Assembly: GCF_019749255.1 (NCBI RefSeq)
Contig: NZ_JACWFH010000025.1
Span: 44,160 to 108,159, forward strand
Length of the DNA stretch: 64,000 nt
Source of the DNA: Mesobacillus maritimus
GTDB lineage: Bacteria; Bacillota; Bacilli; Bacillales; Cytobacillaceae
Direction: 5' to 3'
A program made the translations under genes and the position numbers. Numbering within the stretch: the stretch's first letter is position 1; each line of letters starts with the position of its first letter. Under the pieces are notes generated by a model. That model made no database searches, was not told the DNA's origin, and worked only from the letters and a program-made list of their open reading frames with translations. Positions 31,339-39,444 of the stretch are shown here, in pieces.

Positions 31339-32154
31339 ATGAAAAAAGGATACTTATACTTTGTGATGCTCATCCTTACCACGCTTATCATAACAGCATG
31401 TGGGAGCAGCGAAGAATCTTCAGGTGAACAAACGGATGATTCAACAGGAGGCTCAAAAGAAGGAACTGTTTATACAGTTGCAACAGATAGCAATTTTGTT
31501 CCTTTTGAGTTTCAGAATCCTGATACAGGAGAAATGGAAGGGTTCGATATCGATTTAATTCAGGCACTTGCTGACGAGTCAGGCGTTGAAATTGAATTTG
31601 AAACACTGGAGTTCAGTGGGTTAATCGCCGGAATGGAAACGGGTCGTTTTGAAATCGGGATTGCCGGGATTACCATTACGGACGAACGAAAAGAAAAAAT
31701 AGACTTCTCTAATCCATATTACGATGCAGGGCTCATCACGGTCGTTGAGGCAGATAATGAAGAGATTACCTCAATGGATGACCTATCAGGGAAGAAGGTT
31801 GCAACAAGAACAGGGTCAACTAGCTATGATTATTTAACAGAGAATTATCCGGATGCAGAAGTAGTTCCATTTGAAGGAATCGTAGAAGCGTATATGGAGC
31901 TACGCAGTGGTCGAATTGATGCGGTCGTCTATGACTCTCCAAATGCACTTTATTACGTAAATGAAAAAGCTGAAGGCAGTCTGAAAGTAGTAGGAGACAT
32001 TGCCGAAGCTCAGCAATATGGCATTGCCTTTAAACAAGGATCAGAGCTCGTTTCTCCATTTAACGAAGCCCTTGAAAAGTTTAAAGAAGATGGAACATAT
32101 GATGATATTTACGAAAAATGGTTCGGTGAACGCCCATTTGGCACGGAGAACTAA
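31339..32154 (+). CDS. Amino-acid ABC transporter substrate-binding lipoprotein
   Basis: A 271-residue solute-binding protein of the polar amino acid (GlnH/ArtP-like) family. The signal peptide ends at the lipobox IITAC (Cys about residue 21). The SBP_bac_3 fold spans about residues 45-265, with VPFEFQNPDTGEMEGFDIDLIQAL, AGITITDERKEKIDFSNPYYDAG and the KKVATRTGSTSYDYL phosphate-loop-like segment that holds the amino acid carboxylate. First of three genes with a permease and an ATPase. A hairpin after its stop probably lowers expression of the other two. A TTAACA/AATAAT promoter candidate with a 16-base spacer lies at 31288-31315. Confidence 0.9.
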   Translation: MKKGYLYFVMLILTTLIITACGSSEESSGEQTDDSTGGSKEGTVYTVATDSNFVPFEFQNPDTGEMEGFDIDLIQALADESGVEIEFETLEFSGLIAGMETGRFEIGIAGITITDERKEKIDFSNPYYDAGLITVVEADNEEITSMDDLSGKKVATRTGSTSYDYLTENYPDAEVVPFEGIVEAYMELRSGRIDAVVYDSPNALYYVNEKAEGSLKVVGDIAEAQQYGIAFKQGSELVSPFNEALEKFKEDGTYDDIYEKWFGERPFGTEN

Positions 32155-32166
32155 ACAACTCTGATT

Positions 32167-32205
32167 AAAAAAAGTGTAGCAAGTTTAGCTTGTTACACTT
32201 TTTTT
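32167..32205 (+). terminator. Intra-operon terminator/attenuator hairpin
   Basis: Stem AAAAAAAGTGTAGCAAG with GCTTG.TACACTTTTTTT between the binding-protein and permease genes. It likely causes partial termination so that binding protein exceeds membrane components. Confidence 0.8.
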
Positions 32206-32244
32206 AGACTGAGATTACTATTTTACATAAAAGAAGGTGAGAAT

Positions 32245-32901
32245 ATGGAAGCTTTATTAAACTCAGACTATATGAAACCAATGCCGTATTTACTAGAAGG
32301 ACTTCTTTATACATTGCTCATTACTTTTGTGGGGTTGTTTTTTGGATTTGTCATCGGAGCAATTATGGGGTTTGGTCGATTATCTAAAAACAAATTGATT
32401 TATGGTCTTTCATCAATCTATGTAGAAATCATAAGGGGAACCCCCTTACTAGCCCAAATTCTCTTTATCTATTTTGGATTATCTCAGCTACTGGATATTA
32501 ATATGCACAAACTCGTTGCGGCTATCTTAGCGATTGCTCTTAATGCCGGTGCCTATATTGCAGAAATCGTCCGAGGTGCCGTGCATTCCGTTGATAAAGG
32601 ACAGATGGAAGCGGGAAGATCAATCGGCTTAACGAAAACGCAGACCATGCGTTACATTATCTGGCCACAAGCCTTTAAACGAATGATACCACCACTAGGC
32701 AATCAATTTGTGATTAGTTTAAAAGATACCTCGCTCTTTTCAGCTATCGCAGTAGGGGAGATGGTGTATCAAGCAAAAACCTACTATGCAACGACCTTTA
32801 CACCATTTGAAACCTTAAGCATGGTTTGCCTACTTTATCTAGTAATCACAATCCCTACATCGCTTTATTTGCGACGGATTGAAAGGAGGCTGGATGTTTA
32901 A
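32245..32901 (+). CDS. Amino-acid ABC transporter permease
   Basis: A 218-residue HisM/GlnP-type permease with about five membrane helices. The EAA loop that contacts the ATPase is visible as [35 protein letters not shown] (about residues 124-158). Start preceded by AAGGTGAG. It overlaps the ATPase gene by one base. Confidence 0.9.
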   Translation: MEALLNSDYMKPMPYLLEGLLYTLLITFVGLFFGFVIGAIMGFGRLSKNKLIYGLSSIYVEIIRGTPLLAQILFIYFGLSQLLDINMHKLVAAILAIALNAGAYIAEIVRGAVHSVDKGQMEAGRSIGLTKTQTMRYIIWPQAFKRMIPPLGNQFVISLKDTSLFSAIAVGEMVYQAKTYYATTFTPFETLSMVCLLYLVITIPTSLYLRRIERRLDV

Positions 32902-33623
32902 TGATACAAGTAAAAGATTTGCATAAATCCTTTGGGAAATTAGAAGTATTAAAAGGAATCAACGCCAACATAGAGGAGAAGGAAGTTGTTTGTGTCATTG
33001 GACCTTCTGGTTCAGGGAAAAGTACGTTCTTACGTTGTTTGAATTTATTAGAAGAAGTGACTAGTGGCGAAGTAATCATAGACGGAGAAAATTTAACCGA
33101 TCCTAAAATTGATATCAACTCGATTCGATCACGGGTGGGCATGGTCTTTCAGCATTTTAATCTTTTTCCACATATGACGGTCCTCGATAATATCACACTT
33201 GGACCTCGCAAAATTAAAAAAATGAGCAAAAGTGAAGCAGAAGCCGCCGCATTGCCTTTATTAGAAAAGGTTGGTTTATCAGACAAAGCATCTGTATACC
33301 CTGATAGTTTATCAGGTGGACAAAAGCAAAGGGTTGCCATTGCTAGAGCACTGGCCATGGAGCCAAAAGTTATGTTATTTGACGAACCGACTTCAGCACT
33401 TGATCCTGAATTGGTTGGCGATGTACTAGAAGTTATGCAAGACCTCGCTAAAGAAGGCATGACAATGGTCGTCGTGACCCATGAAATGGGTTTTGCAAAA
33501 GAAGTTGGAAACCGAGTTTTGTTTATGGATGAAGGCATTGTCATGGAGGAAGGCTCACCACAGCAAATCTTTGACAATCCACAGAATAGCAGAACACAAT
33601 CATTTTTGAGTAAGGTCTTGTAA
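32901..33623 (+). CDS. Amino-acid ABC transporter ATP-binding protein
   Basis: A 240-residue GlnQ-type ATPase. Walker [10 protein letters not shown] (about residue 34), Q-loop VFQHFNLF, signature [15 protein letters not shown] (about 135-149), Walker [14 protein letters not shown] and the switch histidine VVVTHEMGF are complete. It powers uptake of the polar amino acid captured by the lipoprotein two genes upstream. Which amino acid (glutamine, arginine or cystine) cannot be fixed from sequence alone. The start lies in the stop of the permease gene. Confidence 0.93.
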   Translation: MIQVKDLHKSFGKLEVLKGINANIEEKEVVCVIGPSGSGKSTFLRCLNLLEEVTSGEVIIDGENLTDPKIDINSIRSRVGMVFQHFNLFPHMTVLDNITLGPRKIKKMSKSEAEAAALPLLEKVGLSDKASVYPDSLSGGQKQRVAIARALAMEPKVMLFDEPTSALDPELVGDVLEVMQDLAKEGMTMVVVTHEMGFAKEVGNRVLFMDEGIVMEEGSPQQIFDNPQNSRTQSFLSKVL

Positions 33624-33642
33624 ATTCTTATAGAAGGAATTC

Positions 33643-33682
33643 AAAAGCATTTCTGGATAGGGGAGCCCAGGAATGCTTTTTT
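33643..33682 (+). terminator. Terminator of the amino-acid ABC operon
   Basis: Stem AAAAGCATTtCTGG/CCAGgAATGCTTTT with a U-run. Confidence 0.85.
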
Positions 33683-33879
33683 CATTTTCATTGCCTTAGT
33701 AAAAGGTACGTTCACCACTCTTTACGAAAACAGCCTTTTTAAATCCCATCAACACCCAAGTATTTATCCATTTGATAAATACTTTGTTCTAAGGGGGAAA
33801 AGCTATAAAGAGGGAAAATATTCTATCGTTCCTTATTTTAGGGATTTTGCTATTACTGACCTTGGGGTGCATCGTTATC

Positions 33880-36654
33880 ATGGAGGATCTTACTGTTCAT
33901 GGTCACTATAATCTATTATTAGTGATCTTTTCAATTATTACATCAATTATCACATCATATACAGCGCTAATATTGTTAACAAGAGTATCTGGATTAAAAG
34001 GGAAGACAAGGAAGATTTGGCATTTTAGCAGTGCATTTGTTTTAGGGCTAGGAATATGGTCGATGCACTATATTGGGATGTTAGCCATGAACCTGTCCCA
34101 TAATGGTGAATTCAAGCTTGTACAGGTTCTTTTGACTCTGGCCATTGCGGTCTTTTTTTCCTTTGCTTCTTTATTTATTCTTGTTGTGAATAAATCGATT
34201 TCTAATCCATGGGTGCTTAGTAGCATTTTACTAGGCATTGGTATTGCAATTACCCATTATATTGGCATGACTTCAATCAGTGCACATTATACGGTGTCCT
34301 ATTCGCCATTTATTTATGGATGTGCAACTCTGTTCGCCTGTATGGTTTCCTACCTATCTTTTAGGCTCTTTGGGTCAAGTGAGAAAATAATCTTTTCAAC
34401 AACAATGAAAAGTGCCATTTACCTAGGTCTTGCCATTAGTGGGTTTCATTATCTTGCCATGATGGCAGCGACGACGGTTTATGATCAAAACGGGGACAAT
34501 AATGTGCATCATCCAGTGATTAGTTCAACAATTTTAGGGATTGGACTAGAAATAGCCATTATTACAATAGTCTTCATTTTAATGTTTTTCGCTAAGGTCG
34601 ACCAGAAGATTTCTGACCAAGAAGAATTAATTCACCTGAATGAACAATATTACAAGTCCTTATATGAACAAAATCCGGACACGATTTTAACTTTTGATTT
34701 AGATGGCAATTTTCTCACAGCGAACCAAGCATTAACTTCCTTGTTTGGTTATTCGATAAAAGAGTTGGTGAATAAGCCTTTTACACCCCTAATCATCCCG
34801 GAGGATGTTGATAGGACGGTTCATCACTTTTTTAGAGCTAAAGAGGGGATTCCATCTAATATAGACTGTACCATCATCGATGCGACTGGAAACCAACGTA
34901 AGATAAATATCACGAGCATCCCCATTACTGTTAATCAAACAGTTACTGGTGTCTATTGCATTGTAAAAGATATCACTGAGTTTATTAAGGCACAACAGGA
35001 TTTGGTCGAGGCGGAGTCCAAATACAGAACTCTTGTGGAAAATTCTCTTGTCGGGGTTTACATCATGCAAGAGGAAAGAATTGTTTATATTAATCCCTAT
35101 TTATGCGAGATGCTTGGTTACAGTTGTGAGGAACTCTTTGGCATGAATCTTTCAGAATATATTTATTCAGAAGACTTGGCCTACGTACGAGCAAATATCA
35201 GAAAGAGAATCTTAAATGAACAAGCAAACCTTACCTATACATATAGAGTTGTTCGAAAGGATAAAAAAATTCTCACGGTACAGGTATATGGATCGAGAAT
35301 TGTTTTTGAGGGGGAAACTGCGGTTATCGGAGTTGTGATTGATGTTACCGATAGGGAAAAGAACGAACAAATGATTAAACATATGGCCTATCATGACCAA
35401 TTAACGAATCTGCCTAATCGAAATCGATTTTATGAAAAACTCAATGAGTTCATTGAGACATCTAAGAATCAAAATAGTGAATTTTCCTTACTCTTTATTG
35501 ACCTAGACCGATTTAAAGAAGTCAATGATACGATGGGACATGAGATTGGGGATCAGTTGTTAATAAAAATTGCCGAAAACATGAACAGATGTGTCCAAGG
35601 TGACGAAATAATCTTTAGACATGGTGGGGATGAATTTACCATTCTTCTTCCTCACTCGAGTATCAGTAAGGCAAAAGCCATTTCGAAAAAGATAGTCGAT
35701 GAATTATCAGTCCCCATATTGATTGATCAGTACGAACTTATCATCTCACCAAGTATTGGGATTGTTGTTTATCCTCACCATGGCAACAGTCCTATGGAGC
35801 TCATAAAAAATGCTGATTTAGCGATGTACTTTGCCAAAAATACAGGAGCAAATAACTATAAACTCTTTACGAAAGAGTTTTTGGTTCATTCCCAAAATAA
35901 AGTGGAGTTGGAAATGGATCTTCGTAAGGCATTAGAGCGAGGCGAATTTATGTTATACTACCAACCTCAATATCATTTAAAAACACAAGAAATGGTTGGG
36001 GTAGAAGCCTTAATTCGCTGGAACCATCCCAAAAAGGGAATAATTTCTCCACTTGAGTTTATTCCCTTCGCTGAAGAATCAGGGCTCATCATTCCAATCG
36101 GAGAATGGGCAATCCGTGAAGCTTGTTCACAAAACAAAACCTGGCAGCAAAGCGGATATCCCGCAATTGCCGTTTCGGTTAACTTATCGCCAAGACAGTT
36201 TCAATCAAATATCGTAGAAACCATTCAGAGTGTTTTATTGGACTCAGAGCTCGACGCAAAGTATTTAGTGCTAGAAATTACCGAGAGTATAATGATGGAA
36301 GTGGATAAATCGATTTCGACGCTTAAGGAATTGAAGATGCTAGGGGTAAAAGTTAGTATTGATGACTTTGGTACAGGGTATAGTTCACTTTATTATCTGA
36401 AGAAATTTCCAATCGATAAGTTGAAAATCGATCAATCCTTTATTCGCGATATTGTCCATTCCAATGATGAAACGCTAGTAAAGACGATTATTATCATGGC
36501 ACATACTTTAAACCTCCAGGTCATCGCTGAAGGAGTGGAAACAAAGAAACATGTCGACTTGCTAACAAGTCTCAATTGTAACGAAGCACAAGGATTTTAC
36601 TTTGGGAAGCCAGTGCCAGCTAAAGAGCTAGAGAAGACCTGGCACCAATTTTAA
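33880..36654 (+). CDS. Membrane cyclic-di-GMP signalling protein: MHYT-PAS-PAS-GGDEF-EAL
   Basis: About 925 residues. An N-terminal MHYT sensor (about 1-225) carries MHYIGML, THYIGMTS and HYLAMM repeats on paired membrane helices, proposed to bind copper for sensing O2, CO or NO. Two PAS domains follow (about 255-370 and 375-490). A GGDEF domain follows with the active-site variant HGGDEF (about 575), then an EAL domain starting near 675 with EALIRWNHP and the catalytic NLSPRQF, EITES and DDFGTGYSS motifs intact. Both domains look competent, so it may make and degrade cyclic-di-GMP. The start is uncertain: ATG 33880 follows GGGGTG by ten bases, but the frame extends upstream through a hydrophobic stretch to an ATA at 33805 seven bases after AAGGGGG. 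Confidence 0.88.
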   Translation: MEDLTVHGHYNLLLVIFSIITSIITSYTALILLTRVSGLKGKTRKIWHFSSAFVLGLGIWSMHYIGMLAMNLSHNGEFKLVQVLLTLAIAVFFSFASLFILVVNKSISNPWVLSSILLGIGIAITHYIGMTSISAHYTVSYSPFIYGCATLFACMVSYLSFRLFGSSEKIIFSTTMKSAIYLGLAISGFHYLAMMAATTVYDQNGDNNVHHPVISSTILGIGLEIAIITIVFILMFFAKVDQKISDQEELIHLNEQYYKSLYEQNPDTILTFDLDGNFLTANQALTSLFGYSIKELVNKPFTPLIIPEDVDRTVHHFFRAKEGIPSNIDCTIIDATGNQRKINITSIPITVNQTVTGVYCIVKDITEFIKAQQDLVEAESKYRTLVENSLVGVYIMQEERIVYINPYLCEMLGYSCEELFGMNLSEYIYSEDLAYVRANIRKRILNEQANLTYTYRVVRKDKKILTVQVYGSRIVFEGETAVIGVVIDVTDREKNEQMIKHMAYHDQLTNLPNRNRFYEKLNEFIETSKNQNSEFSLLFIDLDRFKEVNDTMGHEIGDQLLIKIAENMNRCVQGDEIIFRHGGDEFTILLPHSSISKAKAISKKIVDELSVPILIDQYELIISPSIGIVVYPHHGNSPMELIKNADLAMYFAKNTGANNYKLFTKEFLVHSQNKVELEMDLRKALERGEFMLYYQPQYHLKTQEMVGVEALIRWNHPKKGIISPLEFIPFAEESGLIIPIGEWAIREACSQNKTWQQSGYPAIAVSVNLSPRQFQSNIVETIQSVLLDSELDAKYLVLEITESIMMEVDKSISTLKELKMLGVKVSIDDFGTGYSSLYYLKKFPIDKLKIDQSFIRDIVHSNDETLVKTIIIMAHTLNLQVIAEGVETKKHVDLLTSLNCNEAQGFYFGKPVPAKELEKTWHQF

Positions 36655-36661
36655 ACAGAAT

Positions 36662-36695
36662 AAAAAAGTCCCCTACTCAAGATGAGAAAGGGGAC
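36662..36695 (-). terminator. Terminator of the leftward membrane-protein gene
   Basis: Seven-bp stem GTCCCCT/AGGGGAC (36668-36674 with 36689-36695), followed on the minus strand by a U-run; it also lies just after the MHYT gene. Confidence 0.7.
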
Positions 36696-36707
36696 ATGTG
36701 TAGTTAT

Positions 36708-37109
36708 TTAGCCTTTATTTAATAATTGTGCCACATCTGCTGCTTTAACGTTTCTGAAAACATTGATGACAAACAGCAACACACTTAGAACCAAAATATT
36801 AGGGAAAATCATTAACAGAAACATGAAGGATGTATTACCTAAAAGAACTAAACATAATCCGAGCATAAATAAAGGAAGTGAAATGTTATAAAGCCAAAAG
36901 TGTAGCTTCGCTAAAACAGACCCTCCAGCCTTTGGGAATAGAACATAAATGATCCCGAACAAACCCATAGAAGCCCAACCAACTAAGTTAATGTGAGCAT
37001 GAGCGCCGCCTAGTCTATGGTCTCCAATAATCTCCATTGTAAGACCCATCCCTACACCTATTAAGAAATACAAGGCTGCCATTTTAAGAAAAAGGACCCC
37101 AACCCTCAA
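36708..37109 (-). CDS. Small membrane protein resembling a fragment of heme-copper oxidase subunit I
   Basis: 133 residues with four membrane helices. The segment GAHAHINLVGWASMGLFGIIY recalls the helix of cytochrome oxidase/NO reductase subunit I that carries heme-ligating histidines, and such short standalone proteins occur in bacilli, usually annotated as cytochrome-c-oxidase-like. Full catalytic machinery is impossible at this size. The start is a TTG (37107-37109) eight bases after GGAGG; an in-frame GTG at 37118 overlaps the ribosome site. Function unknown. Confidence 0.7.
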   Translation of the reverse strand: MRVGVLFLKMAALYFLIGVGMGLTMEIIGDHRLGGAHAHINLVGWASMGLFGIIYVLFPKAGGSVLAKLHFWLYNISLPLFMLGLCLVLLGNTSFMFLLMIFPNILVLSVLLFVINVFRNVKAADVAQLLNKG

Positions 37110-37266
37110 TGATAACACCTCCTATAAAGTTAAAGCCTTTACAATTTTATTGGGTAAAGTAGGTAAATATAACCAAATTAGCTGGATTTTGTTATGATGA
37201 AAGGACTATGTAAATGGGATGGTAGTACAATTAGGATAGCTTAAGAGATAAAAGGACGTGTGGAAA

Positions 37267-38157
37267 GTGAAGCGAGGGAAAGAGTCGGTTTCAAAGCATC
37301 CTTCAATTGAAGATATAAATCACTATTTATCGTTTTATGAAATCTATACTCAAGGAATTGAACACCATTTTGAATTTTTCCAGTATGGCGCGGAGAAGAT
37401 CTTTATTCAATCCTTCACGCCTTCAAACCCAATAGGATGTGTTCTCGTGGTCCATGGGTACTTAGATCACAGTGGCTCCATACGAAATTTAATAAACAGT
37501 TTGCTCCATAAGCAGTACCTCGTGATTACATATGATTTGCAAGGACATGGCTTGTCTAGTGGAGCCCGAGCAGAAATCAATGACTTTCATGATTATGTAG
37601 CGGTTTTTCATGAAGTAAACCAGTGGGTAAGGAGGAAAACGAACTTACCACTTCATGTGGTGGCTCACAGTACAGGCGGAGCGATAATCCTAGACTATTT
37701 ATTAAGGAAACAAGGAACCTTTAAAAAGGTGATTCTTGTTTCTCCACTAGTTCGCTCCTATAAATGGCATCTTTCAAAACTAGGGATTAGGCTGATTTTC
37801 CCTTTTGTAAAACAATTGACCCGTGTGTATAAAAAAAATTCCTCCGACGCGGCCTATTTGAAGTTTGTTAAACAAGATCCTCTTCAACACCATAAAATAC
37901 CACTTGTTTGGTTTGTGGCTTTAAGGGAATGGAATAGGAAATTAAAAAACTACAAAAAGTCTGATGAGAAGATTTTCGTCCTACAAGGTGATGTAGACCA
38001 AACCGTTGACTGGAACTACAACCTGACTTTCATTCAAAAGAAATTTCCTAACTGTCAAGTTCGTCTTGTTCATGGAGGAGACCATCAACTTCTAAACGAG
38101 AATCCAAGCTTGCTTGCCAAGTCATTATTTTATATTCATGAGTACTTGATAGAATAA
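37267..38157 (+). CDS. Alpha/beta hydrolase, monoacylglycerol lipase/lysophospholipase-like (S33 type)
   Basis: A 296-residue serine hydrolase. LVVHGYLDHSG (oxyanion region, about residue 60), YDLQGHGLSSG (about 90), the nucleophile elbow VAHSTGGA (Ser about 135) and the C-terminal GDVDQTVDW (Asp) and HGGDHQLLNE (His) complete a triad typical of the Hydrolase_4 family. Acyl-lipid or ester cleavage is likely; the nucleophile elbow HSTGG differs slightly from the usual HSMGG. The start is taken as GTG 37267, ten bases after AAAGGA; an earlier GTG at 37258 is too close to that site. Confidence 0.78.
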   Translation: MKRGKESVSKHPSIEDINHYLSFYEIYTQGIEHHFEFFQYGAEKIFIQSFTPSNPIGCVLVVHGYLDHSGSIRNLINSLLHKQYLVITYDLQGHGLSSGARAEINDFHDYVAVFHEVNQWVRRKTNLPLHVVAHSTGGAIILDYLLRKQGTFKKVILVSPLVRSYKWHLSKLGIRLIFPFVKQLTRVYKKNSSDAAYLKFVKQDPLQHHKIPLVWFVALREWNRKLKNYKKSDEKIFVLQGDVDQTVDWNYNLTFIQKKFPNCQVRLVHGGDHQLLNENPSLLAKSLFYIHEYLIE

Positions 38158-38264
38158 TTGGCCGGACCTGTTATTAGGCAGATTGGATGCTTCTGTTCGA
38201 AATGGGATTAGAAAGTATACTATAATGATGATAAAGAATAATAAATGTTGTGAGGTATAAAAAG

Positions 38265-39263
38265 ATGAGTAGCACCATTTCAGATATAGCCAAACTTGCT
38301 GGGGTTGCAAAGAGCACCGTTTCTCGCTTTTTAAATGGGGGTTCCGTTGGAGAAGCTACCCGAAAGAAAATTGAAAAGGCGATTAAGGAAACCGGGTATA
38401 CACCTAACCCGTTTGCCCAAAGTCTGAAAGCGAAGAAAACAAATATTATTGGCACGATTGTTCCGCGGCTTGACTCCTACGCTGCTTCACAAACATTAAT
38501 TGGGATTGATGAGCAATTAAAAGAAATGAATTATCAGATGCTCATCTCCAATACAAGCCAAAGTTTGGAACGCGAGATTGAGAGTATTTATAGCTTTGCT
38601 AACCAAAAGCTGGCGGGCATTATCTTATTGGCCACCGAAATTACGGACAAACATATCCAAGCATTTGAGGCAGTTAACATTCCAGTACTCCTAATCGGAC
38701 AGGAGCATAAAGAATTTCATAGTCTTATCCACGATGATTACCATGCTGGTTATGAAATGGGGCAGTATGTTCTGGAGAAAGGCTATCGGAACATTGCTTA
38801 TTTGGGAGTAACCGAAAAGGATATTGCGGTAGGAGTGAAACGAAAGCAAGGATTTAAACAGGCAATCTCAGAAGGACCTGAATGTCAAGTCCACTACTAC
38901 GAGACTGAGTTCAATATCCCCGCTGCCCAAGCAAGTGCATATAAGATTATAAAAGAATCAAAGCCTTCCATTTTTGTTTGCGCTACAGATAATATTGCCC
39001 TAGGTGTGCTAAAGGCAACCTATTCAGAAGGGTTGACAATCCCCAAGGATCTAGCTATTACGGGTTTTGGAGGGTATGAGGTCACAGAAATCATCCATCC
39101 TAGCTTAACGACCGCTAAGTTTTTTTACAAAGAAGCAGGACAAACGGCCGCTAAGCATATGGTTGACCTTGTCAATGAACGGCCAATAGAAAAATTAACC
39201 ATTTCAAAATATGAAATTATCGAGAGAGAAAGCGTTGACACTAACTCAAAACATATTTTATAA
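38265..39263 (+). CDS. scrR: LacI-family repressor of the sucrose operon (ScrR-like)
   Basis: 332 residues. The LacI DNA-binding headpiece (TISDIAKLAGVAKSTVSRFLNGG, residues 4-26) is followed by the hinge helix region TPNPFAQSLKAKKT and a periplasmic-binding-protein-like effector domain. It lies directly upstream of sucrose PTS genes and faces three copies of a GGAACCGGTTCC palindrome, so it is very probably their repressor, released by a sugar phosphate such as fructose-1-phosphate or sucrose-6-phosphate (inference). The first operator lies just past its stop codon. Start ATG 38265 with TGAGG upstream; an in-frame GTG at 38250 overlaps the ribosome site. Confidence 0.85.
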   Translation: MSSTISDIAKLAGVAKSTVSRFLNGGSVGEATRKKIEKAIKETGYTPNPFAQSLKAKKTNIIGTIVPRLDSYAASQTLIGIDEQLKEMNYQMLISNTSQSLEREIESIYSFANQKLAGIILLATEITDKHIQAFEAVNIPVLLIGQEHKEFHSLIHDDYHAGYEMGQYVLEKGYRNIAYLGVTEKDIAVGVKRKQGFKQAISEGPECQVHYYETEFNIPAAQASAYKIIKESKPSIFVCATDNIALGVLKATYSEGLTIPKDLAITGFGGYEVTEIIHPSLTTAKFFYKEAGQTAAKHMVDLVNERPIEKLTISKYEIIERESVDTNSKHIL

Positions 39264-39273
39264 TACAGACAAA

Positions 39274-39285
39274 GGAACCGGTTCC
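39274..39285 (+). promoter_or_regulatory. ScrR operator, copy 1
   Basis: Perfect 12-bp palindrome GGAACCGGTTCC with the central CG typical of LacI-family operators, ten bases after the repressor gene. Confidence 0.75.
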
Positions 39286-39361
39286 ACTAAACGGTTATAC
39301 CGAATAGGTATGGCCAATGAAATCGGTTTTTCTTTCGAATTATATTTTTTTAGATAGAGAT

Positions 39362-39373
39362 GGAACCGGTTCC
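39362..39373 (+). promoter_or_regulatory. ScrR operator, copy 2
   Basis: Identical palindrome GGAACCGGTTCC, 88 bases from copy 1; it could overlap the scrA transcription start (a TATATT lies at 39341-39346). Confidence 0.8.
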
Positions 39374-39406
39374 TATCAATGGAATGTTATTTTTTTGAAC
39401 AAAAAC

Positions 39407-39418
39407 GGAACCGGTTCC
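39407..39418 (+). promoter_or_regulatory. ScrR operator, copy 3
   Basis: Identical palindrome GGAACCGGTTCC, 45 bases from copy 2 and 27 bases before the scrA start codon. Three copies in about 145 bases allow cooperative or looping repression. Confidence 0.8.
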
Positions 39419-39444
39419 GCTTGAAACAATAGGAGGGGATTAAA

